A DNA stretch of 64,000 bases, from positions 152,097 to 216,096 of the forward strand of contig VLTN01000061.1 of the NCBI GenBank assembly GCA_008330645.1, read 5' to 3'. Below the pieces are notes generated by a model. It ran no database searches, was not told the origin of the DNA, and saw only the letters and a list, made by a program, of their open reading frames with translations. Position numbers and translations under genes: made by a program. How positions within the stretch are numbered: position 1 is the first letter of the stretch; the number at the start of each line of letters is the position of its first letter. This document shows positions 43,601 through 54,700 of the stretch, one piece after another. Origin of the DNA: Cafeteria roenbergensis (lineage: Eukaryota; Sar; Bigyra; Bicosoecida; Cafeteriaceae).

Positions 43601-46600
43601 CTGGCGTCGTCGCTCGACGACGGAACCTGCGAGTTTCCCGATTTCGGGGCACTCGTGGGCCAAGTCAGGGAGCTCGAGGCGCAAATTTTGCCCCTGCAGT
43701 CACGGCTCAACTCCAGTGAATCGCAGCTTTCGGTTGTGCGAGAGAGCCGGGCCGCAGAGGAGGCAAAGCTTCAATCCATCATTGCTCAGCTCTCCGGAAA
43801 CGTGACCGACTTGCAGACACTCGTCTCGTTCTTTAACCGCAGTTGCGGCCCAGGCAGCTTCGACGTCGCTCGCGACCTTGCAGTTGCCGAGGCCAAGCTT
43901 GTGCTGCTTCGCGGAAACGTGTCAGAATTGCAGGCCAAGCTCAACGACACCACCTTGCGCGCCCAGGTCGCAGAGGGCGAAGTCCAGGCCAGCGACGCGA
44001 AGAACGCTCTGCTCCTGAGCGACCTCGCAACGTCCCGGGACCAGGTGGCGAGCCTCACGCAACGCGCCCAGCAGACAGAGGCTCAACTCTTGGCAGCGTC
44101 GGCGAACAACTCGCTGCTCGCCGCTGACCGCTCGGCGTGGAGAGCTCAGGCCCTGCAGCAACAGGATCGCGCGGATGTGGCAGAAGCGGACGCCCAGTCG
44201 GCGGCCGTGAACAACTCGGCCCTGGCGAGCGAGCTGGAAGCGTTGCGCGCACAGGCTTCAGCCTTGCTGGCTCGCGCAGAAGCAGCCGAAGCGACGGCGA
44301 CTCAATATCTCGCGCAGATTGCAGCTCTGCAGGCATCCAACGACGTTTTGGCACTGACGTCGAACTCAACCCAGATGCACTTGGCCGCGAGACTCGCTAA
44401 CGCGACGAGAGACAACACTGAGCTAGCTCGCCTGCTCAACCAAACGAGGCGAGAGCTTGAGGCAACGTCCTCAAGCTGCTCTGGGGCCCACGGAGGAAGC
44501 TTGTCGCCAGTGGACCCGTGCCCGCCTGGAGGCGACGTCAACTGCACCGATCTTGCCACAAGCGGCGCGGCATGCACCTCTGGCGGTGCCTGTGCCAGCG
44601 GGATCTGCACCAATGGACAATGTGCCGCGGCGACTTGCTCTGACGGCGTTCGCCAGGGAAGCGCCGGCTCCAGTCACTACGAGACGGACACCGACTGCGG
44701 CGGGGATTGCAGCCCATGCCGGGCCGGCGGGCGGTGTTCCTCGGTGGGCGACTGCCAGGCCGGGCTCATCTGCTTCCAGAGCCTGTGCCAGGCCGATCCG
44801 TTCTTGGATTCTGGAACCGGCCAGGGCGGCGGCGTGGTGGTGCCTCAAGTGGACAACTCGACAATGAACCTCGCCGATCTGCGCCCTTGCGTGCTCTCCG
44901 CTCAGTGCCGCTCGCGCGTCTGCGTCAGGGTCACTGACGGAACCGGCCAGACGGAGCCACCTTCGGCCGAAGCCCCTGGGCTTTGCGCTCCCGCAGCGCT
45001 CGACGACGGAGTGCTCAATGGCGACGAGGCGTGCGTGGATCGCCTGCCCGGTACCCGCTCCTGTGGTCTCGCTGAGCCTTGCTCCGCCACCTCAGACTGC
45101 AGCACCGGCGGCGCTTGCCTTGACGGCACGTGCCGCGCCCCCACCTGCACCGACGGTGTGCTGGACCCGCTTCACGAGACGGACGTCGACTGCGGCACCT
45201 CCGGGGATCTGCTGCCGACCAGCGGATCGGCCTGCTCGACCTGTCAAGTCGGAGCCGCGTGCGAGGCGGACGACGACTGCGCTAGCGGGACGTGCCTGTC
45301 GGGTGTGTGCTCTGCGCCGCCCTCATGCGACAACGGCGTGCGGGATGGCAGCGAGACTTGCGTCGACGGCGGGGGCGCTGACTGTGCCCCGTGCACACCG
45401 CTGGCAGCTTGCCTGGTGGGCTCAGACTGCGACTCCGGCGTGTGCAACCAACACGCCAACGTTTGCGAGCGGCCCACGTGCTCGGACGGTGTCATGAACG
45501 GCGACGAAACCGGGGTGGACTGCGGCGGCTCGTCGGGCTGCAGCCGCTGTGTCACCGGCGACCGCTGCACCAGCGGCTCGGACTGCGCGTCCAGGTCCTG
45601 CCAGCTCGGGTTCTGCGCCGCCCCCACCTGCTCAGACGGGATCCGTCAGGCGGACGAGGCCCCGGGCGGCGACTGCGGCGGGCCGCGGTGCTCGCGCTGC
45701 ACGGCAGGTGTGTCCTGCGCGACATCGGACCAGTGCGAGGGCCAGTGCGTGGCCGGCGTGTGCCAAGCGCCAAGGTGCGACAACAGGGTGCTCGACGGCG
45801 CCGAGCACGACGTTGACTGCGGCCCCGAGAGTTCCGGCTGCCCAAGGTGCACGGCGGGCCAGTTGTGCCTGAGCGGCTCGGCCTGCCTCGGCGGCACATG
45901 CACGGACGGCCGCTGCGCTGCCCTCTCTCCCGAGGCCATGCTGAACTTTTCGGTGTCAGCAGGTGGCGGTTCTTCCGCCACTGATCGAGTGTGCCCGCTT
46001 GGGCAGGGCACGTGCGGGGGCTTGTGCGGTCCTTGCAGCGCCGGCAAGAGCTGCGCAAGCTCTGGAGACTGCGCAAGTGGTCTCCGCTGCTCGTCCCGCG
46101 TGTGCGTCGCCACCTGCGAGGGCCTGTGCGGCAGCGCGGGCTGCCCCAAGTGCGAGGCAGGCCAGTCTGCCCAGACCGGCGACGCGTGCGTCTCGGGCCT
46201 GCTGGATGCCAGGACGCTCACTTGCGCGCTCCCGGACCACTGCACCAACGGCCGGAAGGACCCAGACCTCGGCGAGACGGCCGTGGACTTTGGCGGCCAG
46301 TGCGGCTCCCTTCGCTTCGACGGCGCCCAGTGCCGCGTCGCGAAAGACTGCTTGAGCGGGTTTTGCCACCCCACACGAGCCGTGTGCTCGCCCAAGCATT
46401 GTGCCGACGGTGTTCGATCGGGCGACGAAACCTGCGTGGACGGCGGTGGGTCGTGTCCCTCTGGCTGCGCGCCGCGGAGCGCTTGCCTCAAGGCGACCGA
46501 CTGCACTGTCGCCGGGTCCCACTGCACGGGTGGCCTTTGCTCGGTGCCCAGCAACTGCTCAAACGGGCGCAAGGACCATGGCGAAGTGGCCGTCGATGTT

Positions 46601-49600
46601 GGCCCGAGCTGCGGGCCTACTCCGGCGGGCGGCGTCTGCTCTGCCTCCGGCGAGTGCTCTTCGCTCGATTGCCGCTTCCCCTTCGCCGGGGCTCGGCTTG
46701 GCACCTGCGGCGAAGGGGACTGCTTTGACGGCGTCTGGCAGCGCCAGCGGGAGGCGGACCTCGACTGCGGGTCTGCCTGCGGCAGGAGCAGGCTTTGCGC
46801 TGTGTACGCTCGCTGCTCCATCTCGGGCGACTGCGAGTCGGGCAGATGCGCCGGCGGGGCCTGCCAGCCTGCGCTGACCTGCGTGCCTGGCCAGTGTGGC
46901 GGCAAGTGCCCGCCTTGCCCGCTGGAGATGCCGTGTAGCACCGCCACCGACTGCCTGAGCGGCAACTGCGCGTTCGGGATGTGCGCCGCAGCGGCGCCCG
47001 GGCAGGACGCAGCGGGATGCAGCGGCTCCGGCTCCCTCACGGTGGACGCGGGCGACCAGTCGCAGCAGCCCGGGCTGGGCTTCTTGGTGGACGAGACAGC
47101 CGTGGTGCAGCCCGGCGTGCCCTACGCTAGCAGCATGACGCCGTCGTCGGGTCCGTCCGGCCCCACCTCCAGTGTCCGCTTCTACGGCGGGGCCTTCGAC
47201 GTGTCGCCCACCGCAATCTTCCGCACAGTGGTTGCGAGCCCCGCCACGCGGGCCCGCCTGCCCGGGTCGGCGTCCGGCACGTGCATGCCTGCCGGCGATT
47301 CCTTCGTGGAGTGCGGGGTCCCGTCCCACTCGCGCGCCACGGTGGTGCTCGCGGTGGAGTACTCGGCGTCGGGATCAGTCGACGGGCCGTGGCTTCGCGT
47401 GCAGCCCTTCTACTTCAGCACGGGGCGCTACCGCATCACCGGCCGAGCAGGCGCCGTCACGGGCCTCCGCATCACGTCGAGCCCCGCGTCGCTGGTCCAG
47501 GGCTCCCCCTTGCTGCCGGCGCCGGCCGTGTCGCTAGTTGATGACTTTGGCGCCGTAGTGACCACGGACTCCAGCACGATCGTTCGCGTCTCGGTGTTCT
47601 CCACCTTCCTCGAGCAGCAGGTCAGCGGGCTTCAGGCAACTGCTGGGTCAGACGGGTCCGCGACTCCGCAGGCCTCCAGGGCACACGACGGCGTGGCGAC
47701 GTTTGAGGGCCTCAGCGTGGCGGCGGGCAGCCAAATCATCGGGCACGGTCTGCGCCTCGTGTTTGAGGCCCACGGGTGCGCTGGCGCAGGCGCGATCGGC
47801 GCCGCCACGGACCTCATGCGAGGATTCGCGAAGCTCCCCGACGCCAGCCAAGACGAGTCGGTCGCCGAGTGCGAAGTACTGGACTCTGGCGGGCGCTGCT
47901 GCGAGGCCCCTGCAGCCCTTGATGCGTGCGGCATTTGCTCGACGGCAACAGGTGTGAGCGAGGCCACCTGCGGAATCCGGATCGACGTGCCAGTCGTGGT
48001 CGCCCAGGCTGCGGGCGCCGGCGCGCCGGCATCGAGCGCGCAGCTGCTCCCCGCCGAGATCGCGCGTCGCATGCAAGTTGCCGTCGGCAATGTGGCTGGC
48101 TTCCCGACGGCGGCGACTGGCTCCGCAAGCGTGAGCGAGGCCGGGACCATCGGCGGCGTTCCCCTCGCCGCAGCGTCGAACGGGGGCACAGCCGCTGTCT
48201 CCGCCGAGCAGCCTCGAGGCGCGGGCGAGCAGCTCGTCGTGTCTGTGCTCGTGCCTCCTCCCGCCGGAGGCTGGCCCAGCGCTGGCCCCAACAGCCGCGA
48301 AGAGGTGGAGCAGCGGCTGCTGGGCGCGACGACCGACCCTGGCTCGGCGCTGTTCGACCAGAGCGCCGCCAGCAGCGATCCAGCCCTCGGGGACAGCTCT
48401 CTCAGCGTCCTGCCTGACGCGTCGCAGGCGGCCCCCGTGCTGAGCGGCGGGGTTGTGTGCTCCGGCGCATGCTCCGCGATGGACATTGCCGCCGGCTGCA
48501 TGCTCTGCGCCGACGACCCGGCCGGCCTGACGTCCAACGCCACGCTCGCCGCAACCCACTGCGCTGCTGCGGGCGGCCAGGGCGAAGTCGCGCCCGACGG
48601 CCCCACCGATCCCGAAGGCGGCGGCGGCGGCGGCGTGCCAGAGGGCAACGACGACCCCGCAGCATCCTTGCCCCTGGCCCAGTTTGGCGCCGTCTCTCCC
48701 TCGGACAAGGCGCTTGCCAACATCCATGCTGCAGTCGTCGCTACCACGGCAGTCGTGGCCCTTGCGCAAGGAGCGGTGGACGCGGTGCGCGCTGCCCGAG
48801 CAATGGGGCCACTGCACTCCGGCCCCGGCTCCGGCGTCGCGGCCGCCCTCCCGGGCCTGGCAGCCGTTGGGATGGGCCTCTGGGACGTCGCAGACCACGG
48901 CCAATTCACGACGATGCTCTCCCTGCTTCACGTCGCCTCGCCGCCAGTCGTGGCCCACACCGGGCAGATGGTCGTGTCTGCTAGTGGCCTGGTCCCAGGG
49001 GCTTGGAGCATCCTGGAGCCGGTTCTCGGGCCGATGGTCGGCCCCGCACCCGCAGAACCTCCGCTGCAGGGCGCATCGCCCAACGCCACTTCCACGCCGA
49101 CTCAGTCGCAGGCCTCGTGGCAGCGGTTCCCCGACGACCCCGCGGCAACCGGAGACGCTTCGGCTCCCGCGTCCGTCCGCATCCTTTCGTCCTTCGTGGG
49201 GGCTAGGCCGGAGGAGCTCCTGGCTCTCGCGCTCGCGCTCTTCGTGCTGGCCGAGCTGCTGGTGGCGGTCGTGTTCGGCGTCGCTTTGGTGATCGCTTGC
49301 CGCGCGCCGGCGCTGGCACCGGTGCCAGCGCCGGCACCGGCGTCCACCCGCACGCACAACCCGATGCGCAAGGCGGCCAGGGGTCCAGGTGGGGCGCCTG
49401 CGTCAACGTCGTCGGGCCCCGTTGCCGTCTCCGCAGTGGCGGCAGTCGGCAACAGGATGTCGTCGGCCATGCTGCTCGTCGCGACCATTTTCCTGGGTGC
49501 CGTGACGGTCGCAGCCCTCTTCGGTATCTCGGCGCCGTCGAGCAGCGCAGCTGCGGCAACGGGCGGCTGGCTCGTGCTGGCCGTCTTCTCCGGCGGGCTG

Positions 49601-50626
49601 GCGGCCCTCTGCTGTGCAGTGATCCTGCGGGCCAAGCCCTGCGCCTGCACGGCCTCTCTGTGCGCCTCTTGCCGGGGAGGGGTGGGCGAGCCTGGCCAGG
49701 GCCCAGACGTTCACGCTTATCAGGGCAAGGGCGCGCGTCTCGTCGACGGCACTCGCCGCTTCGACCACGCCAGGGCCGGCGCGCTTTGGTGGCTGGTCAT
49801 CGTGATGGTCGCCGACCGCATCGCGAGCGCTCTCCTGCTGGTGCTTCTCTCGTCACGGCCCGGCGCCCAGACCGGCGCCATGCTCGCCAAGCAGGTGCTC
49901 CTCCTCGCCGCGGTGCTCTCGCTCCGCCCAGGAGCCAACCCCGCGGCGCAACTCGTCACCATCATCATCACCGCGTGGCGCGTGCTCGTTCTCGCGCTCA
50001 TGCTGGCCTTCGTCCCGCCGTACTCGTCGACCAACGTGGCCACCCTCCGCGCGGTGGGCGAGGTGGTCGTGGTGCTGCAGATCATCTGCGCCTTCGGCTT
50101 GCTGGCCTTGGTGCTGCTCCGCTTCGGCCCTGTCGCTCGCTTCGCTGCTGCTGCCACTGCGCCCTGCTGCGCGGCGAGCTCGCGGCGCAGCATGCGCAAG
50201 TCCATCGCCGGCCCCGACGCAGCCAGCGGGAATTCAAAACAGAGCCTGGTGTCCGCTGCCGGAAGCGCAGCATCGCCTCAGCCGGCCGAAATGCTGACCG
50301 CGTTGCCAATGGCAGCAACGACGAACCCAATGCAGCGACACGGCACCACCGTTTCTACGAGAAGAGCCGACCCCCACGAGGCAACGCCTCATGGCAAAGG
50401 GCCGGCGGAGCGAAAGGCGTTTGCTCCAACGGAGGGAGCGAAAGCACCCGGTGAGACGGGGCTTAGCGTCTTCGTTGGACACGGCGCCAGACAAGACGGA
50501 AAACTCCTGAACAAAGGCTCTTCCGATGCAGCTGGGCGTGCTGGTGCAGGAAGGCTGCGGCCACTTGACAACCCAATGCTGAAACCCCGGCGCCTGGCCA
50601 AGTCTCCTCACCGAGAGGAGGCATAA
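34608..50626 (+). CDS. Giant repeat-containing cell-surface protein with multi-spanning C-terminus (one 2-bp frameshift)
   Basis: About 5,339 codons if the extra 2 bp at about 41388-41393 are ignored. As given, the frame from 34608 ends at 41615 and the downstream frame continues to 50626. The signal peptide is MGRLQLLAAISLLAFVPARVGA. Residues 108 to about 2,700 are five full 491-residue units plus a partial one. Each has a Gly-rich beta-solenoid-like half (GGGSGGSLLVVASRLSGTG, SANGGAG) and a Ser/Thr/Val half. Next come three Cys/Asn modules of the NYxxxAxxDDGSC type (43390-43630), a coiled coil (43650-44480) and 13 or so modules of the CxDGVxNGDExxVDCGG type with two to three Cys pairs each (44500-46990). 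A TIG-like segment (47100-47550) and about seven hydrophobic spans (49200-50130) follow, then a basic cytoplasmic tail. No introns are evident. I cannot name a family; adhesion or sensory receptor is a guess. Confidence 0.8.
34929..42720 (+). repeat. Tandem array of 1,473-bp coding units (5.3 copies)
   Basis: Units start at 34929, 36402, 37875, 39348 and 40821, with a partial last unit at 42296-42720. Spacing is exactly 1,473 bp (491 codons) for the first four and 1,475 bp for the fifth. Units 2-4 differ from each other at only a handful of bases. Homology begins at GGCGCCGGGTTCACGAGCGG and ends in the sixth copy just after GGCGGCCGCGTGGC. Because 1,473 is a multiple of three, unit number can change without breaking the frame. 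Confidence 0.97.
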
Positions 50627-50950
50627 ACGATCGACCCCACCTTGGCGATCGTCTCGAGCCTGTGTGGGATTCTTCCGGCCATTCATGACAGGCGCCCTCG
50701 GGCCCATTCCCTCGGTCACAAACCGTTCGCCCGCGCTGCACTTCAACGCCACGGGCGTCGGTGCGAATTCGGGTCCCCCTGTGCTTGGCTCAGAAGATGG
50801 ACGACTGCAGTTTGCCGTATGCCTGCCCCTCACCACTGGCTGAGTGAGTGCCAAATCGAACTGAAGATAACTATTCTCAAGAGTCTTCCCCGAGTCAAGG
50901 CTTGGCAAGCACGCTTGCAAGCGGACTCTGGAGCTGCCAGTGTCTCAGCA
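50627..50950. other. Spacer between giant gene and retroelement copy A
   Basis: 324 bp with no recognised gene. It holds the 3' flank of the giant gene; composition is less GC-rich than neighbouring exons. The retroelement's 3' end begins abruptly at 50951 (TGAACATCG). Confidence 0.5.
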
Positions 50951-51588
50951 TGAACATCGTGGGCGGGGGGCCGAAAACTCGCGTCACCATACCACACACT
51001 CGATTCACAGACTCATCAAGAACCAATCCAGCAACTCCATCACCGATGAATCACAAACCCCGCCAAACCCGCAATCCCAAGTCTCAAGTCCCAGATCCCT
51101 CCCATCACACTGCCTCGAGTCGCCACTCAGCCGCCCCTGCTCACCGCATACGCTCCACCTGCTGCCGCAGGTACTGCGTCTGCCCGATCAGCTGGGTCGC
51201 CAGTCCCTTGGCGATGACCTCGTTCAGCCTCGACAGCCAGCGGAAGGCCCAGCGCGCACGCTCCCTCGGCCGGTCGCCGAAGGCCGTGTCCGCCACCTTC
51301 TTGAGGAAGGCGAAGGCCGCCGGTCCCATGCGTCCCGTGGTCGTGACGACGAAGGGCACAATGGAGCTCATGTTGTCCTTTGTAGCTGAGCTCTTCTTGT
51401 ACTCCCTCATCTTGTCCTTCTCACGGCGCTCGAGAAAGGCGTCCATGCTGTGCAGGCCCTGCGTCACGAACTTGGCCACCCCGATTGTCTGCGTCCCCGC
51501 CGCCGAGTAGACCTGCACGGCATCCGCTCTCAGCTGCGCGTCAGCTGCTGTCTCCTGGCTGGCTGGAGCTCCGGCCGCACTGGCCGCC
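50951..51588 (-). mobile_element. Non-LTR retroelement copy A: 5'-truncated, internally deleted
   Basis: Minus-strand copy of the same element as copies B and C. The 3' end and 190-bp untranslated tail are shared (TGAACATCGT, then ACCATACCACACACTCG on the + strand). It keeps the last 110 codons (MDAFLERREKDKMREYKKSS to the stop at 51141-51143) and a short upstream piece around RADAVQVYSA. About 1.3 kb between these pieces is missing, including the zinc finger and the PD...D endonuclease residues. Homology stops near 51588. It is more diverged from B and C than they are from each other, so probably older. The frame happens to remain open through the deletion. Confidence 0.85.
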
Positions 51589-51713
51589 GAACCCAGGGAA
51601 ACACACGCAGCCCCGGGTCGAACGAGCATCGTGGCCGCGTGGCTCTGCACCAACGCCTGGCCGGTCCACATTTCCCAATCAGCTCTCGTCCGCCACCCTG
51701 CGCATCTGACAGC

Positions 51714-54700
51714 ATGGCCACCCTTCCTATGCAGGAGGGTGCAATGGCCGGCGCGCTTTGGGAGGCGGCAAAAGCCGGGAACACCGCCGAGGCCAGCAGG
51801 CTGCTGGATGCGGGCGCGCCGGTCGACTGTAACAACGACGCAGACGTGAGCGCTCGTTGTCACGGCGTGCGTTGCAGCCAGTCCTGCGTCTCTCTCCCAC
51901 CATGCGAGGCTGCTGCCTTCGAGTTGGGCCGCGCGCGGGTGCCAGGAGCTGGCCGTGGGCCGCGGTGGCAATGGGGGCAGCATCACTGGCTGCTGGCGAG
52001 CGGAAGGCGTCTCCGGTGGCATGCCGTGACGGCTGCGGTTGTTGATGGCACAGAGCCTCGCAGAACGGATTCACGGCGCTCATTGCCGCTGCATCCGGTG
52101 GCCACACTGACGCGGTGGAGCTGCTGCTGGACCGCGGCGCCGACCTGGAGGCCAAGGGCCGCGTGAGATCGGCGGGCGTGAGTTGCTGCGCGACGGGCCG
52201 CGCGAGGGCGTTACAGGCAGGCCGGGGGGGCGGGTGGGGGCTGGCGCTGACGCGTCGGGGCGTCGTGGCCGTGTGGCGGGCCGGCGTGGGATGTGGCGGT
52301 GGAGTTTGGCAGGAATGTCGGTAGGGGAGCGATGGTGCGCCGAGGTGCGTTGACATGCGGGCCTGCTTGGTCGCAGTATGGTGTTACGGGTCTGATGGAG
52401 GCGGCATCCGGTGGCCACACGGACACGGTGGAGCTGCTGCTGGACCGCGGCGCCGACCTGGAGGCCAAGGATGAGGTGAGATCGGCGGGCGTGTGTTGCT
52501 GCGCGACGGGCCGCGCGGGGCGTCTTGGTCAAGCCGGGGGCGAGGGGGGGCTGGCGGTGACGTGCCGGGGCGTCGTGGTCGTGTAGCGGGCCGGCGTGGG
52601 AGGCGGCGCTGGAGTTGGGGGGGGCAGGTCGGTAGGGGAGCGATGGTGTGCCGAGGTGCGTTGACATGCGGGCCTGCTTGGTCGCAGTATGGTGTTACGG
52701 CTCTGATGGCGGCGGCATCCGGTGGCCACACTGACGCGGTGGAGCTGCTGCTGGACCGCGGCGCCGACCTGGAGGCCAAGGATGAGGTGAGATCGGCGGG
52801 CGTGAGTTGCTGCGCGACGGGCCGCGGAGGGCGTTACAGGCAGGCCGGGGGGGAGGGGGGGGGGCTGGCGGTGACGCGTCGGGGCGTCGTGGCCGTGTGG
52901 TGGGCCGGCGTGGGAGGCGGCGCTGGAGTTGGGGGGGGCATGTCGGTAGGGGAGCGATGGTGCGCCGAGTAGCGTTGACATGCGGGCCTGCTTGGTTGCA
53001 GTATGGTGTTACGGCTCTGATGGCGGCGGCATCCGGTGGCCACACTGACGCGGTGGAGCTGCTGCTGGACCGCGGCGCCGACCTGGAGGCCAAGGATGAG
53101 GTGAGATCGGCGGGCGTGTGTTGCTGGGCGACGGGCCGCGGAAGGCGTTACAGGCGGGCCGGGGGGGAGGGGGGGGGGGCTGGCGCTGACGTGCCGGGGC
53201 GTCGTGGTCGTGTGGCAGGCCGGCGTGGGAGGTGGCGCTGGAGTTGGGCGGGGCCATGTCGGTAGGGGAGCGATGGTGCGACGAGTAGCGTTGACATGCG
53301 GGTCTGAGGCATCGCAGCATGGTGCTGCGGCACTTGTTGAAGTCGCCCCCGGTGCCCACACTGACGCGGTGGAGCTGCTGCTGGACCGCGGCGCCGACCT
53401 GGAGGCCAAGGGCCGCGTGAGTGCGGCGGGCGTGTGTTGCTGCGCGACGGGCCGCGGAGGGCGTTACAAGCAGGCCGGGGGGGCGCGGGTGGGGCTGGCG
53501 GTGACGTGCCGGGGCGTCGTGGTCGTGTGGCGGGCCGGCGTGGGAGGCGGGGCTGGAGTTGGGGGGGGCATGTCGGTCGGGGAGCGATGGTGCGCCGAGG
53601 TGCGTTGACATGCGGGCCTGCTTGGTCGCAGGATGGTGCTACGGCGCTTGTTGAAGCTGCGCTAGGTGGCCACACGGACACGGTGGAGCTGCTGCTGGAC
53701 CGCGGCGCCGACCTGGAGGCCAAGGGCCGCGTGAGATCGGCGGGCGTGTGTTGCTGCGCGACGGGCCGCGGAGGGCGTTACAAGCAGGCCGGGGGGGCGC
53801 GGGTGGGGCTGGCGGTGACGTGTCGGGGCGTCGTGGTCGTGTGGCGGGCCGGCGTGGGAGGTGGCGCTGGAGTTGGGGGGGGCATGTCGGTAGACGAGCG
53901 ATGGTGCGACGAGGTGCGTTGTCATGCGGGCCTGCTTGGTCGCAGTATGGTGCTACGGCTCTGATGGCGGCGGCATCCGGTGGCCACACGGACACGGTGG
54001 AGCTGCTGCTGGACCGCGGCGCCGACCTGGAGGCCAAAATTGTTGTGAGAGCGGCGGGCGTGTGTTGCTGCGCGACTGGCCGCGTTGGGCGTCTCGGGCG
54101 GGCCGTGGGGGGAGGGGCGCGGCTGGCGGCGATGTGCCGGGGCGTCGTGATCGTGTGGCGGGCCGGCGTGGGAGGCGGGGCTGGAGTTGGGGGGGGCATG
54201 TCGGTGGAGGAGCGATGGTGCGCCGAGGTGCGTTGACATGCGGACCTGCTTGGTTGCAGTATGGTGCTACGACGCTAGCTGTGGCGGCATCCGGTGGCCA
54301 CACGGACACGGTGGAGCTGCTGCTGGACCGCGGCGCCGACGTGCAGGCCAAGGATGAGGTGAGATCGGCGGGCGTGTGTTGCTGGGCGACGGGCCGCGCG
54401 GGGCGTCTCGGGCGGGCCGTGGGGGGAGGGGGGGCTGGCGGTGACGCGTCGGGGTGTCGTGGCCGTGTGGCGGGCCGGCGTGTGATGTGGCGGGCCGGCG
54501 TGTGATGTGGCGGTGGAGTTTGGCAGGCATGCCGGTTAGGGGAGCGATGGTGCGCCGAGGTGCGTTGTCATGCGGGCCTGCTTGGTCGCAGTATGGTGCT
54601 ACGGCTCTGATGGAGGCGGCATCCGGTGGCCACACGGACACGGTGGAGCTGCTGCTGGACCGCGGCGCCGACCTGGAGGCCAAGATTGTTGCGAGATCGG

